Under the pieces are notes generated by a model. It was not told the DNA's origin, searched no databases, and saw only the letters and a program-made list of their open reading frames with translations. A program made the translations under genes and the position numbers. From positions 1 through 64,000 of the forward strand of contig NZ_QJVC01000012.1 of the NCBI RefSeq assembly GCF_003219795.1: 64,000 nucleotides of DNA. The letters are read 5' to 3'. This document shows positions 52,447 through 61,948 of the stretch, in pieces; positions within the stretch are counted from its first letter, which is position 1, and each line of letters starts with the position of its first letter. Source of the stretch: Arthrobacter psychrolactophilus. Lineage in GTDB: Bacteria > Actinomycetota > Actinomycetes > Actinomycetales > Micrococcaceae.

Positions 52447-53292
52447 TTATCCTCCCCGAGGAAGATATCCGGAGGGCAGGCTTTGTTGTTGTGGGCACAA
52501 CCCCAGGACGCGTTGCATGGCGACTTTCTCCGCGGGAGTGACCCAGAGCCGATAAGCGGCCTTGACCGAGATCTGCCGGGCCACATAGTGACACCGGAAT
52601 TTCTTGGAGGGAGGCAACCAGGTGGCCGCGTCGCCGTCGGACTTGTCCTCATTAGCAGGACCATCCGCCGCTAAGAGATTGAGCGGATCATTGGCCAAGC
52701 TCAGGCGTTGCTCCGGACTCAACGCCGCCGCACCGGTCCGCCAGGCATTGCCCAGCGCCACGACGTGGTCGATCTGCACGGCTCCGCTACTGTCCTTGCC
52801 ACGTTTGAAGGCAAACTCGCGCCCCGTGTAAGGCTCGGCGAACATCCCCGACGCCACGAGGCAGAGCGAATCAGCCGCGAGCGTGACCTCGCTTAGATCC
52901 CTGCGCAGGACATCGTTGCGGGTGTCACAGCCATTGCCGTCCACGTCCTGCCAGGCATCACCAAAGGCACTGCGCTGGTAGTCATTCCCGGGCGCCTTTC
53001 CCTTGACCTCGAGGGTTTCCAACAGGGCCAGGGCGCTGCCCGAGCCCACGGCGACCAAGGGTTGACCCAAAGCTGGCGGCAGGGCGGTCAGCGTGGGCGG
53101 CGGCCCGGGGTTCACAACAAAGGGCCAGCGCCCGGAGCTGTGCAGCCAGCCGGCCAGCAACACCAGAACGATGACGGCAAGCACCACCGCGGAGCGCAGG
53201 GGCGCGGGGCGTGCAAAGTCTGCGTCGCGAGGTGGCGGGCGTGAGGTGGGCGTGGGCATGCTGCGCTGGATCTCCTGCGCATGCCGTGCCAT
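52447..53292 (-). CDS. Membrane-anchored or secreted HNH endonuclease (DUF1524 family)
   Basis: A 281-residue protein with one N-terminal membrane helix (SAVVLAVIVLVLLAGWLHSS) that would place the nuclease domain outside. The nuclease part has DGNGCDTRNDVLRRDL, QIDHVVALGNAWRTGA, SLANDPLNLLA and KSDGDAATWLPPSKKFRCHY, the GmrSD/DUF1524 His-Asn arrangement. Probable roles are extracellular DNA degradation. Start at ATG 53292 is chosen because GGGG lies just upstream; 53334 and 53259 are alternatives. Confidence 0.8.
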   Translation of the reverse strand: MARHAQEIQRSMPTPTSRPPPRDADFARPAPLRSAVVLAVIVLVLLAGWLHSSGRWPFVVNPGPPPTLTALPPALGQPLVAVGSGSALALLETLEVKGKAPGNDYQRSAFGDAWQDVDGNGCDTRNDVLRRDLSEVTLAADSLCLVASGMFAEPYTGREFAFKRGKDSSGAVQIDHVVALGNAWRTGAAALSPEQRLSLANDPLNLLAADGPANEDKSDGDAATWLPPSKKFRCHYVARQISVKAAYRLWVTPAEKVAMQRVLGLCPQQQSLPSGYLPRGG

Positions 53293-53432
53293 GAGAAACC
53301 CCTGACTACTGTGCCGTTGCGGCCGCACGCTCATCGTGGTGAGTTAAGTCTAAGGAGAATGTGTGATCCTTGCCCCGGGTTATCCACAGGGGCCAGAATC
53401 CGCGGATTTGCGCAGGAATTCACGAGTTAATT

Positions 53433-53815
53433 GGATAGGGCAGCCGATACGCCGGGTTTTGTCATCCGCCGAAGTTACCCGCGGCGGAGAGGCAACCATC
53501 CATCTACGAACGCCGTTGCCGACGCCCTCTAGCAGCCTACCCAGGCACTCGGGCGAACAGCCCTCAATCATGCCCTGTCTGGCCTTGCTCCGGGTGGGGT
53601 TTACCTAGCTTCCCTAGTCACCTAGGGAACTGGTGGTCTCTTACACCACCGTTTCACCCTTACCCGCTCCGGTACGAAACCGTGCGGGCGGTCTATTCTC
53701 TGTGGCACTGTCCTGCGGGTTACCCCGAGTGGGCGTTACCCACCACCCTGTTCTGTGGAGCCCGGACGTTCCTCGAGCCACTTGCGTGACGCGCGGTTGC
53801 CTAGCTGCCCTATCC
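53433..53815 (-). ncRNA. rnpB: RNase P RNA
   Basis: The minus strand starts GGATAGGGCAG, which pairs with CTGCCCTATCC at the 3' end (helix P1). GAGGAACGTCCGGGCTCCAC near the 5' end and GGGTAAGGGTGAAACGGTG in the middle are universal class A core segments, as is ACAAAACCCGGCGTATCGG near the 3' end. Length about 383 bases. A TAGACT -10 box lies at 53824-53829, just before the 5' end. It processes pre-tRNA 5' leaders. Confidence 0.95.
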
Positions 53816-54010
53816 AGCTACTAAGTCTAGTCGCTTTGACACCTCACTGATGACGCCGCGAGGGTGAGCTGGGCCGCACAAGGCGCGTGTCCGTCGTCGT
53901 ACTGGGCGGACCCCATGTTGACCTGTCATGTAATGCCCGAATCGCCCCGATCTAAAGGGCGTCATCTGCCGAGTCAACGTGTGGGGGTGAAGGTGGTGAC
54001 GAGAAAGCAG

Positions 54011-54064
54011 AAGGGGCGGGCCCGGCGTCGAACTTTAAAAAGTCCGACGGCGGATCCGCCCCTT
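54011..54064 (-). terminator. Hairpin after gap
   Basis: AAGGGGCGG (54011-54019) and CCGCCCCTT (54056-54064) enclose a further imperfect stem GTCGAACTTT/AAAGTCCGAC around AAAA. It lies 18 bases past the gap stop and could end transcription on the minus strand. Confidence 0.65.
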
Positions 54065-54081
54065 AGGTGCGAGAACGTCCC

Positions 54082-55566
54082 TTACGCTGTGGCCGGGACA
54101 GCGGAGGCGTCGATGTTCGGGAACTGGCGCGGGTGCACCCCGGCCATCTCCTCCATGACACGCACGACCTGGCAGCTGTAGCCAAATTCGTTGTCGTACC
54201 AGACGTAGAGGACGAGGTTCTTGTCGGTGCTGATCGTGGCGAGGCCGTCCACAATGCCGGCGCGGCGCGATCCGACGAAGTCGCTCGAGACCACTTCGGG
54301 GGAATCGATGAAGTCGATCTGCTTGCGCAGGCCCGAGTGGAGGGAGACCTCTCGGAGGTAGCTGTTGACCTCGTCCTTGGTGGTGCCGTTTTCCAACGTC
54401 AGGTTCAGGATGGCCATGGAGACGTTGGGGGTTGGGACGCGGATCGAGTTGCCGGTCAGCTTGCCCTCGAGCTCGGGCAGGGCCTTCGCAACGGCCCTGG
54501 CGGCACCGGTTTCGGTCAAGACCATGTTCAGCGCGGCGGAACGTCCACGGCGGTCACCCTTATGGAAGTTGTCCGTCAGGTTTTGGTCATTCGTGAAGGA
54601 GTGGACGGTCTCGACGTGGCCGTGGATGATGCCGAACTTGTCGTTGAGCACCTTCAGCACGGGGGTGATGGCGTTCGTGGTGCAGGATGCGGCCGTGACG
54701 ATCTTATCCTCGGGCGTGATGGTTCCGTGGTTGATGCCGTGAACGACGTTCTTCAACGGGCCCTTGCCCGGAGCGGTCAGCAGCACCCTCGCAACGCCGG
54801 TGCTCTGCAGGTGCTGCGAGAGACCTTCCTCGTCGCGCCAGCGGCCCGTGTTGTCCACGACGAGGGCGTTGCTGATGCCGTAGCTGGTGTAATCGATCGT
54901 GGCGGGGCTATCGGAGTAGATGACCTGGATGGCGGTGCCGTTGGCGAGGAGGATGTTGCGCTCGTGATCGACCGTGATGGTGCCATTGAAGGGGCCATGG
55001 ACGGAGTCGCGACGCAGCAGGCTGGCACGCTTGGTCAGGTCCATGTCGCCACCCTTGCGCACCACGATGGCACGCAGGCGCAGGCCGTGGCCACCGCCGG
55101 AGTGTTCGATCAAGATGCGGGCCAGCAGGCGGCCGATGCGGCCAAATCCGTACAGGACCACGTCGGTGCTGCTGCGCTCGTCGGCACCAAATTGATCGAC
55201 GACCTCGGCCAGTTCGGCGCGCAGGAAGGCTTCGAGGTCCTCGCTTCCTGAGGCCTTGAAGCTGGCATTGAGGCGGGCCAAGTCCAGTGAGGCGGCGCCG
55301 AGCTGCAGGGTTACCAGGGCCTGCAAGAGCGGCAGGGTTTCTTCCACGGGGAGCTCAACCTCGTCGATCTGACGGGCAAAGCGGTGAGCCTTCAAAAGAC
55401 TGATGACCGACTGGTTGATGAGTGAGCGGCCGTGAATATTCGTCAGTACGTTGTTCTCACGGTAAAGCTTGCCGATGAGCGGGATCATTGCCTCCGCCAT
55501 GGTCTCGCGGCCGATCCAGGAGTCTAGGACGGCGTCGGAGTTATTTGCCACAAGTTGTTGCACCAC
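54082..55566 (-). CDS. gap: Glyceraldehyde-3-phosphate dehydrogenase, long form
   Basis: A 494-residue GAPDH, against about 335 for the standard enzyme. The catalytic cysteine is in IVTAASCTTNAITPVLKVLN, and VHSFTNDQNLTDNFHKGDRR, WYDNEFGYSCQVVRVMEEMA and RVPTPNVSMAIL are standard. The Rossmann start VLYGFGRIGRLLARILIEHS appears only near residue 137, after a helical N-terminal extension. This corresponds to the roughly 480-residue actinobacterial class (GapB/GapX-like), often NADP-linked or gluconeogenic; cofactor is not decided here. It is monocistronic. Confidence 0.9.
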   Translation of the reverse strand: MVQQLVANNSDAVLDSWIGRETMAEAMIPLIGKLYRENNVLTNIHGRSLINQSVISLLKAHRFARQIDEVELPVEETLPLLQALVTLQLGAASLDLARLNASFKASGSEDLEAFLRAELAEVVDQFGADERSSTDVVLYGFGRIGRLLARILIEHSGGGHGLRLRAIVVRKGGDMDLTKRASLLRRDSVHGPFNGTITVDHERNILLANGTAIQVIYSDSPATIDYTSYGISNALVVDNTGRWRDEEGLSQHLQSTGVARVLLTAPGKGPLKNVVHGINHGTITPEDKIVTAASCTTNAITPVLKVLNDKFGIIHGHVETVHSFTNDQNLTDNFHKGDRRGRSAALNMVLTETGAARAVAKALPELEGKLTGNSIRVPTPNVSMAILNLTLENGTTKDEVNSYLREVSLHSGLRKQIDFIDSPEVVSSDFVGSRRAGIVDGLATISTDKNLVLYVWYDNEFGYSCQVVRVMEEMAGVHPRQFPNIDASAVPATA

Positions 55567-55809
55567 AGTAGTTACCCTTTTCCAGCTTGAAACACCCTTG
55601 GTTCAAGCCATCTTTAGTGTGGCAGTGGGCACGAGTCGGCAGCAATTTCCGTGAGCCGACTCACTATACCGGTCTAGACTGATGGTTCTAAAGGCCCACT
55701 GCGTCGTAACGCCCTCGCCGTCAGCGAGGCCTTTTTGAGAAACGCTGGGACAGCTGAGCCCTTTCCCCTGGTGACTCTGGGCTAGCTCGCGAACCGATAA
55801 GCTCGAACG

Positions 55810-56574
55810 GTGCTAATTTTGCTGCCACCCTCTGAGGGTAAGACTCCCGCCGCTGACGGCTCCCCCGTTGACCTTGCCGAGCTCAGCTTTCCCGAGCTGA
55901 CCACTGCCAGGCAGGACGTTGCCGTGGCCTTGGCTGCCATCTCGGCGCAGGATGATGCTCTCAGTCAGCTCGGCGTCGGCGCTTCCCTGGTGCACGAGGT
56001 CAGCCGCAATACCCGCCTCGCCCACGAGCCTGCCGCTCCGGCACACAGTATTTACAGCGGCGTGCTCTTTGACGCCCTGGGTTACCAGAGCCTGACTACA
56101 CCCCAGAAGATCAAGGCTGATGCAGCCGTTGTGGTTGTCTCGGGACTCTGGGGGGCCGTACGTTTTGCCGATCGCATTCCGGCCTACCGCTTGTCGATGT
56201 CGGTGGGTCTGCCGGGCCTGGGCAAGCTCGCGAGCTTCTGGAAGCCGAAGTTGGCCTCGGCCATGGAGGACGCGGCACAGGGCCAGCTGCTGGTCGATTG
56301 CCGCTCCAGCACCTACGCCGCGGCCTGGGTGCCCGCGCCGGAGCGTACCGTGGCCGTGAATGTTTTCACGGAGCGGGATGGCACGCGCAAGGTTGTCTCG
56401 CATTTCGCCAAACACACCCGCGGCGAGCTGGCCCGGCATTTGCTGACCCGTCGCGGCAAGGCGCCCGAGACTCCCGCACAGCTGGCCAAGGCTGCCGGGG
56501 AGAAGTGGACCGTGGAGCTCGTGGCCGGCACGGCCCGCAAGGCGCACGCGCTGAACATCATCCTCACGGACTAA
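55810..56574 (+). CDS. yaaA: Peroxide stress protein YaaA
   Basis: A 254-residue YaaA/DUF328 protein. It begins MLILLPPSEGKTPAADGSPV, the exact family start. YSGVLFDALGY, VVVSGLWGAVRFADRIPAYR, FWKPKL and VNVFTERDGTRKVVSHFAKH with RGELARHLL are the other conserved segments. In E. coli it limits intracellular iron and protects DNA from hydrogen peroxide. The start codon is GTG 55810. Confidence 0.92.
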   Translation: MLILLPPSEGKTPAADGSPVDLAELSFPELTTARQDVAVALAAISAQDDALSQLGVGASLVHEVSRNTRLAHEPAAPAHSIYSGVLFDALGYQSLTTPQKIKADAAVVVVSGLWGAVRFADRIPAYRLSMSVGLPGLGKLASFWKPKLASAMEDAAQGQLLVDCRSSTYAAAWVPAPERTVAVNVFTERDGTRKVVSHFAKHTRGELARHLLTRRGKAPETPAQLAKAAGEKWTVELVAGTARKAHALNIILTD

Positions 56575-56596
56575 CGCCCCTTGCAGGAGCAAGGAT

Positions 56597-57844
56597 TCAT
56601 CTACTCAGGGGCGGAGCGTCGGCGGGTGCGGCCGCCGCGCCGATGATTTTGAACAGTTCCAGGGCCTGGTTGGGGACGCCTGCGGGATCATCAAAGGCCG
56701 CCTCGGTATAGGTCACGGCAACCGCGATGGCTATTTTTTCCGACGGCAGCGACGCTTCAACGGCCGAGTATCCGCCGAACATGGGATTTTGCAGCACCCA
56801 GTTACCGCTGAGCACCACCCCCAGTCCGTAGCTAAAGCCCACACCCATCTCCGTGCAGTTGACGCATCCGGGGACCTTGGAGGTCTTACCGCGCAGGCTC
56901 GTGGCGATCTGGGCGGCATGGGATTGCGCCGAAAGCAGCGATCCGGAACCAATCGCATCCGCCGAGGTGGTCATATCCGTGATCGTGGTGGTTTGCACGG
57001 CTCCCCGGGCCAAGGTCCACGACGGGTGCCAAAAGCTGCTGTCTTCCATGAAGCGCGTCGTAGCGGGCAAACCCAGCTGCTCACGGCGTTCCCCCGTGTA
57101 AGCGTGCAGCACGGGCTCGGGAATGTCAGAAGTGCTGGAGCTTTGGGTGCCGGAAAGCCCCAACGGTTCCACGATCTTCTGGTGCAACAGCTCATCCAGC
57201 GGCAGGCCCGCAATCTTTTCCAGGGCCAACCCCAGGAGGACGTAATTGGTGTGCGCGTAGTTCCAGTTTGTGCCTGGCTCGTAGATCAAGGGCTTGGACG
57301 TTCCGAAGCTGTACAACTCCTCCGGAGTCCAGGCCCGGAAGGGGTTGGCATAGAACTGTTTCTGAAACTCGGAGTCCGGCACATAGTCCACATAGCCGGA
57401 GGTCATTTGGGCCAGCTGTCCCAGTGTGACTTTATCGCTGTTGGGCACCTCGGGCAGCCAGGTCGATAGCTTCTCCGTCAAGGAAACCTTTTTCTCATCC
57501 ACGAGCTGGAGCAAGGCGGTGGCCATATAGCTGATCGCGACGGCGCCATTGCGGAAATGCATCTCCGTGGTTGCCGGCACGCCCGGCATGGATTCGCCGT
57601 ACGCTTCCGTCAGCACCGGTTCCCCTGCGATCGTCACCCGCACGATGACCGATCTCAGATGCCGGGCACTCATCTCATCGTCGATGATGCCCCGCACTTG
57701 CTCGGCCAGTTTTGAGTCTGCCGACACCGTGGCAGGCAAGGTCTCGGCAACCGAAGCTGCCGGCCGCAGCGAACATCCGGCGAGCGCAAGCACCGCCACC
57801 ACGCCAAAGATCAGCCCGCTCTTGGCCAGTTGGTGCGCGCTCAT
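56597..57844 (-). CDS. Serine-hydrolase (class C beta-lactamase-like) lipoprotein with lost catalytic residues
   Basis: A 415-residue lipoprotein: hydrophobic signal, then LALAGCSLRPA lipobox. The fold is that of class C beta-lactamase / D-alanyl-D-alanine carboxypeptidase relatives, by length and by LLQLVDEKKVSLTEKLSTWL and NWNYAHTNYVLLGLALEKIA. The catalytic SxxK site, SVTKTF in the paralogue at 60.5 kb, reads AVAISY here, so nucleophile and general base are both gone. YSN is YAH, and the late HTG is not found. It is probably a pseudo-enzyme with a binding or scaffolding role. Confidence 0.78.
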   Translation of the reverse strand: MSAHQLAKSGLIFGVVAVLALAGCSLRPAASVAETLPATVSADSKLAEQVRGIIDDEMSARHLRSVIVRVTIAGEPVLTEAYGESMPGVPATTEMHFRNGAVAISYMATALLQLVDEKKVSLTEKLSTWLPEVPNSDKVTLGQLAQMTSGYVDYVPDSEFQKQFYANPFRAWTPEELYSFGTSKPLIYEPGTNWNYAHTNYVLLGLALEKIAGLPLDELLHQKIVEPLGLSGTQSSSTSDIPEPVLHAYTGERREQLGLPATTRFMEDSSFWHPSWTLARGAVQTTTITDMTTSADAIGSGSLLSAQSHAAQIATSLRGKTSKVPGCVNCTEMGVGFSYGLGVVLSGNWVLQNPMFGGYSAVEASLPSEKIAIAVAVTYTEAAFDDPAGVPNQALELFKIIGAAAAPADAPPLSR

Positions 57845-58004
57845 GTGATTCCTGCTTTCATCGTGGGATCAGCTGAGACCGCCCTGACCCTGCCCGGGTC
57901 CGGGGAAGCTGCCCTGCAATGATGCTAGTGCCACCGATTCAGACACGGAATGGACCCAGGTCGCCACTTGTGGGCCATAGTAGCCGTAGGCGGGTCACTG
58001 TGTG

Positions 58005-58655
58005 TCAGTTGTCGCTGAGGTAGTGCATGACAGCCAGCACTCGACGGTGCGATTCCCCGTCCAAGGCAAGGTTGAGGGAGTCATAAATGCGGGAGGTGTG
58101 CTGCACCACGGCTTTTTCACTGAGGAACAGCTCTGCGGCGATCCGGGAATTGCTGCGACCTTCGGCCATGAGTGCCAGGACTTCCTGCTGCCGCGGGGTG
58201 AGCTCACGGATTGCCCCATTGGAGCGTTTGGCGCGCGCCACCATCAGCGCCACGACATCCGGGTCAAGGGCCATGCCACCGGCTGCAACGTCTCTCAGCT
58301 GGCCCAGAAACGTGTCCACGTCAGCGATGCGCTGCTTTAGCAGGTAGCCAACCTTGCCGTTGGAGGACGACAAGAGTTCCTTGGCGTAGCGACTTTGCAT
58401 GTGTTGGGACAGCACCACGACAGCTATCTCCGGATGCTTTGCCCGGAGGCGCAGTGCCGCCCGCAGTCCCTCGTCGCTGTGGCTCGGAGGCATGCGGATG
58501 TCGGTAATGACCAGCTCCGGAAGGTGCAAACCAACGGCACGTTCCAATTCCACAGCATCGCTGGCTGCTGCGACCACCTCAAATCCACCCCCTTCCAACA
58601 CCAGTTGCAGTCCGTGCCGGAGCAGGGCCTCATCCTCACCAATGACTACGCGCAT
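58005..58655 (-). CDS. NarL/LuxR-family response regulator
   Basis: A 216-residue response regulator. The receiver has the acidic pair in VVIGEDEALLR, the phosphoacceptor Asp52 in VITDIRMP, and the lysine of GYLLKQRI. The C-terminal LuxR HTH reads ELTPRQQEVLALMAEGRSNS, then RIAAELFLSEKAVVQHTSRI. It overlaps the sensor kinase gene by ten bases, and is therefore its partner. It lies between two serine-hydrolase lipoprotein genes, which are candidate targets or ligands. Confidence 0.9.
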   Translation of the reverse strand: MRVVIGEDEALLRHGLQLVLEGGGFEVVAAASDAVELERAVGLHLPELVITDIRMPPSHSDEGLRAALRLRAKHPEIAVVVLSQHMQSRYAKELLSSSNGKVGYLLKQRIADVDTFLGQLRDVAAGGMALDPDVVALMVARAKRSNGAIRELTPRQQEVLALMAEGRSNSRIAAELFLSEKAVVQHTSRIYDSLNLALDGESHRRVLAVMHYLSDN

Positions 58656-60397
58656 GGCAGCTCCACCTTGATCCTGGTGCCTTCCCCAGGTGCACTGGCC
58701 AGCTCAAAGAAGCCACCCTGCACATCCACTCGGTCCCCAATTCCGCGTATTCCTGTGCCGGCGAGGAGGTCGGCGCCGCCTGTGCCGTCGTCGCACACTT
58801 CCATGTGCAGCCACCCTTCTACAATTTTCAGCTGCACCTGGATTTGGGTGGCGTGCGAGTGCTTCAAGGCGTTGCTGAGAGCCTCCGCCAGAACAAAGTA
58901 CGCGGTACGTTCGACGGCGGATGGGCAGCTGCCGTCGTCGAGCTCAAGTTCCAGCGTGGTGGGGATGGGCATCCTGTCGATCAGGTCCTCCGCCGCTGCA
59001 GCCAGGCCCCGTTCGATGAGTGCTGCGGGCATCACTGCGTGCACCAATTGACGCAGCTCAGCCGCGGCGGAGTCTATGCCCCGCCGCAGGTGTGTGGCCC
59101 GTTCAACGGTTCCGGCATCCGAGCCTGGTGATTTGGCCAGTTGCTGGGCTTCCAACGCCAGCAGGACAAGCTGCATCTGCAATCCGTCATGGAGGTCCCG
59201 AGCGATCCGCCGACGCTCCCGATCCGCGGCGTCCACCAACCGTTCGCGGGAGCGTTGCAATGCGCCGTAGCTTTCCCGCAGCTCCACCGTCAACCGTTCT
59301 CTGTCCACGGCGATGGCCACCACCTGCCCGGCGGCCCGGATCAGGGCCGGATCTTCAATGACAGTCGTGTCGTACCCAATGGCCCCCACCTTCCTGCTGC
59401 CCACCATAATTTCCTCCTGCCCCCGGTTGGTGCTCTGGGCCACGGATGGGACAGGTGTTCCATCCTCGTTGACGAAGACCCCCTGCCGCGGCAACCAAAA
59501 GGACAAGGTCGCGGTTGGGTCACCCAGCGCACGCACCAGAGCCGCGGCCAGGGCGGATCGGGTTCCCCCGGAGGCGCCAAGCCAGGAACCCAATTCTTCC
59601 AATTCCCCGGTCTTGGCAAATCCGCCACGGAGCATTCCGTGACCGAAAGCGATCGGAATGCCGCCGAGAACCATCAGTTGCAACGCTGCCTGCGATTCCA
59701 TGTTCATGCCGAGCAGCGGAGTCAGCACCTGGGTGCTCAAGGGGACAAAAAGTGCGGCTAAGGAGCCGTAAGCAAACAGGGGAATGAGGACCCGGCGTTG
59801 CCCGGGGTCGGCCTGGACCAACCGCCTGATGAGGACAAAGGCTGTGGCCGCCATTACCACTACGCCTACCCAGACCTGCAGCATGCGGGCAAGGGCTGCA
59901 ACGGAGGGACTGTCGGCGATAAACAGAAAGGGTGCGGCGGGATCGGTGCGGAAGAGGTAACCCGGCGCCTGCAGGAGGAGTGAGTTCATGTAGGCCGCCG
60001 ACACGGTGACCTTTGAAAGTCGACCTTTAAGCCGGCCGGAAGGAAAGGCGTGCAACATATGGACAATGACAGCCAAAATGAGGGTGGCCCCGATCGTGGA
60101 CGCAGCCACAAAGACAGGTATGTCGCCGTTGCCCATCCCACCCAGGAAGACGGCAAACCCGCCAAACAGGATCAGGGCGCCCAAACGGTTGCCCGGGCGC
60201 CGGTGCCACGCCCGCACCCCGGCCAGCAGATAAACCACCGTCACAACGGGAAAGAGCATCATGACATGGCCAATCGGACCAGCCACAGGCAGCAGTGCCC
60301 ATTCCATGGCAGCCAAGGAAAGTCCGGCCACAAAGATGACGACGAGGGAACGGTCCAGGGATCTGGCAAGCTTTAATCGCGGTGCCTTCTTGGCCAT
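58646..60397 (-). CDS. Membrane sensor histidine kinase (HisKA_3)
   Basis: A 583-residue kinase. The first 260 residues hold about eight membrane helices, followed by a GAF-like linker (LSFWLPRQGVFVNEDGTPVP). RRRIARDLHDGLQMQLVLLA is the HisKA_3 box with the phosphorylated histidine, and TAYFVLAEALSNALKHSHAT with DDGTGGADLLAGTGIRGIGD form the HATPase domain (N and G boxes). ATG 60397 is preferred to TTG 60406. Many membrane spans and no clear extracellular domain suggest sensing at the envelope. Confidence 0.88.
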   Translation of the reverse strand: MAKKAPRLKLARSLDRSLVVIFVAGLSLAAMEWALLPVAGPIGHVMMLFPVVTVVYLLAGVRAWHRRPGNRLGALILFGGFAVFLGGMGNGDIPVFVAASTIGATLILAVIVHMLHAFPSGRLKGRLSKVTVSAAYMNSLLLQAPGYLFRTDPAAPFLFIADSPSVAALARMLQVWVGVVVMAATAFVLIRRLVQADPGQRRVLIPLFAYGSLAALFVPLSTQVLTPLLGMNMESQAALQLMVLGGIPIAFGHGMLRGGFAKTGELEELGSWLGASGGTRSALAAALVRALGDPTATLSFWLPRQGVFVNEDGTPVPSVAQSTNRGQEEIMVGSRKVGAIGYDTTVIEDPALIRAAGQVVAIAVDRERLTVELRESYGALQRSRERLVDAADRERRRIARDLHDGLQMQLVLLALEAQQLAKSPGSDAGTVERATHLRRGIDSAAAELRQLVHAVMPAALIERGLAAAAEDLIDRMPIPTTLELELDDGSCPSAVERTAYFVLAEALSNALKHSHATQIQVQLKIVEGWLHMEVCDDGTGGADLLAGTGIRGIGDRVDVQGGFFELASAPGEGTRIKVELPCA

Positions 60398-60469
60398 GGA
60401 AGCCAATCTACCGGCACATTCCCGGTGTCATGGAACTATGACGGCCGCCTAGCATGGCACGTCGGGGAT

Positions 60470-61771
60470 TCATTGTTTGGGTGCCGGAGTGAATTCGTGG
60501 TCCAAGGCGACAGACACGGCTGTAAAAATTCGGGTGGCAGGGTCCATGCAGGGAAGTGTCTGCACCGTATCCGGAAGGGTCTTCGACTCGTCACACGCGC
60601 CGGAGGGGATGTCACTGTTGGCCAGCACCACCACGGTGATGTCGGTGTCAGTGTCATAGAATACCGAGGTGTTGTAGCCGGGCAGCTCACCGGTGTGTCC
60701 CACCCAGCCAGCAATGCAGCCCACTGCGAGACCATAGCCGCCTCCGTCAGGGAAGGAGGACAAGCGGTCGATCTGCGCTTCGCTGTTCAGCAAACCCTGC
60801 CCGGTGCCCAGTGCCCGTCCGTAGACCAGGAGGTCATCCACAGTGGAAACCATCTGTCCGGCAGTCCAGGCCCACGTGGGGTTCCAGCCGCTGGTGTTGA
60901 CGGGCGTCGCGTCGCCTTCGGCGGTGCCCTGCAAGGTGAAGCCCTGGGCATGCGGAACCGGGTACGGATCACTGCCGCCGGGCATGGAGGTGGCATCTAG
61001 GCCAAGTGGGGCGAGGATCAGTTCATCCAACACCTGCTCAAAGGGCTTGCTCGTGACCTTTTCCACTACTCTGCCCAACAAGATGAAGTTCGTATTGGAG
61101 TAGTTGAACTGCTCCCCCGGCGCGAACAGTGGTGGCAGGGCAAGACCGGTGGCTAGCAGCTGATCCGGTGTCCACGTCTTGGTTGGATCGCTGAACAGCT
61201 CGTCCATGAATTTCTCGTCCAAGGTGTAGCTGGCAATGCCGCTCGTCATGTTCAAGAGCATGCGCACCGTGATGGCCGCACCGTTGGGCACCTCGGGCAC
61301 GTAGTTGGCAATGGGATCGTCCAGTTCCAGCTGCCCGTCCTGCACCAACTGTTGAACAACGGTGCCCGTGAAAGTTTTGGTGACAGATCCAACGCGCTGA
61401 TACACCCCGGTGGTCATCGGTGTCTTGGTCGCCGGATCCGCCAGTCCGTACGACTTTTGCCAGGTGCCCCCAGGGCTGCGTACCGCGACGACGGCCCCCT
61501 CACTGGCGGCATCGACGAAGCCCTGGGCGGCAGCAGCCTCCAATTTATCGGATTCGGCCGACGGCAGAACTTCCTTCGCTGCCTGGCTGAACTGACGGGC
61601 GACGACGGCACCCGGGTCAGCCACGCAGGCTGCGGTTCCCGACGAGGCAGGGGCCGCCGAAGGCGATATTGTTGGGCCGGGTGCCTTTGAGGGTGCGCCG
61701 ACACAAGCGGTCAACAAGGATAGCAGCCCCGCCGTGGCGAGCGCGGTGGCAAGGCGAGTTTGAATTCTCAT
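60470..61771 (-). CDS. Serine hydrolase lipoprotein (class C beta-lactamase / DD-peptidase family)
   Basis: A 433-residue lipoprotein with LLSLLTACVGAPS as lipobox. Catalytic elements are complete: the SxxK of QRVGSVTKTFTGTVVQQLVQ, the YSN of FNYSNTNFILLG, and the HTG of WVGHTGELPGYNTS. It likely hydrolyses D-Ala-D-Ala peptides or esters at the cell surface; true beta-lactamase activity is not implied. GGAG precedes ATG 61771. It is a paralogue of the damaged copy at 56.6 kb, and lies directly upstream of the kinase on the same strand. Confidence 0.87.
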   Translation of the reverse strand: MRIQTRLATALATAGLLSLLTACVGAPSKAPGPTISPSAAPASSGTAACVADPGAVVARQFSQAAKEVLPSAESDKLEAAAAQGFVDAASEGAVVAVRSPGGTWQKSYGLADPATKTPMTTGVYQRVGSVTKTFTGTVVQQLVQDGQLELDDPIANYVPEVPNGAAITVRMLLNMTSGIASYTLDEKFMDELFSDPTKTWTPDQLLATGLALPPLFAPGEQFNYSNTNFILLGRVVEKVTSKPFEQVLDELILAPLGLDATSMPGGSDPYPVPHAQGFTLQGTAEGDATPVNTSGWNPTWAWTAGQMVSTVDDLLVYGRALGTGQGLLNSEAQIDRLSSFPDGGGYGLAVGCIAGWVGHTGELPGYNTSVFYDTDTDITVVVLANSDIPSGACDESKTLPDTVQTLPCMDPATRIFTAVSVALDHEFTPAPKQ

Positions 61772-61889
61772 GAGCACTCCATTCTGAGCAGACATGTGCC
61801 CAAAACCATTGTTCCCGGCACCCGGCCGTTCAACCATAGACCTAGGTCCCCACAGCTGCTCTGCAGCAACTTTTCTACTTTCCGTCAGG

Positions 61890-61935
61890 AACTCCACGGC
61901 ACCCGCGTGTTGAAACGAGCGGGTGCCGTGGAGTT
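61890..61935 (-). terminator. Strong hairpin after the surface protein gene
   Basis: AACTCCACGGCACCCGC (61890-61906) pairs perfectly with 61919-61935 around a 12-base loop, a 17-bp stem. It lies 14 bases past the surface protein's stop on the minus strand; the plus strand has a short T run. Confidence 0.75.
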
Positions 61936-61948
61936 TTGCAGCACCGGG

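Larger units (their letters stand above)
53335..54081. other. Non-coding block around rnpB
   Basis: Apart from rnpB and the hairpin after gap nothing coding is supported. The interval 53830-54010 between rnpB and the gap terminator carries only the rnpB promoter and no other recognised element. Confidence 0.5.

Noticed and set aside
53433-53815. Small plus- and minus-strand open frames in this block
   Set aside because: The block is RNase P RNA by its conserved core and its P1 pairing; the frames are coincidental.
54067-55251. A 394-codon plus-strand frame opposite gap
   Set aside because: It lies entirely over the GAPDH gene, whose active-site motifs are intact; no independent support.
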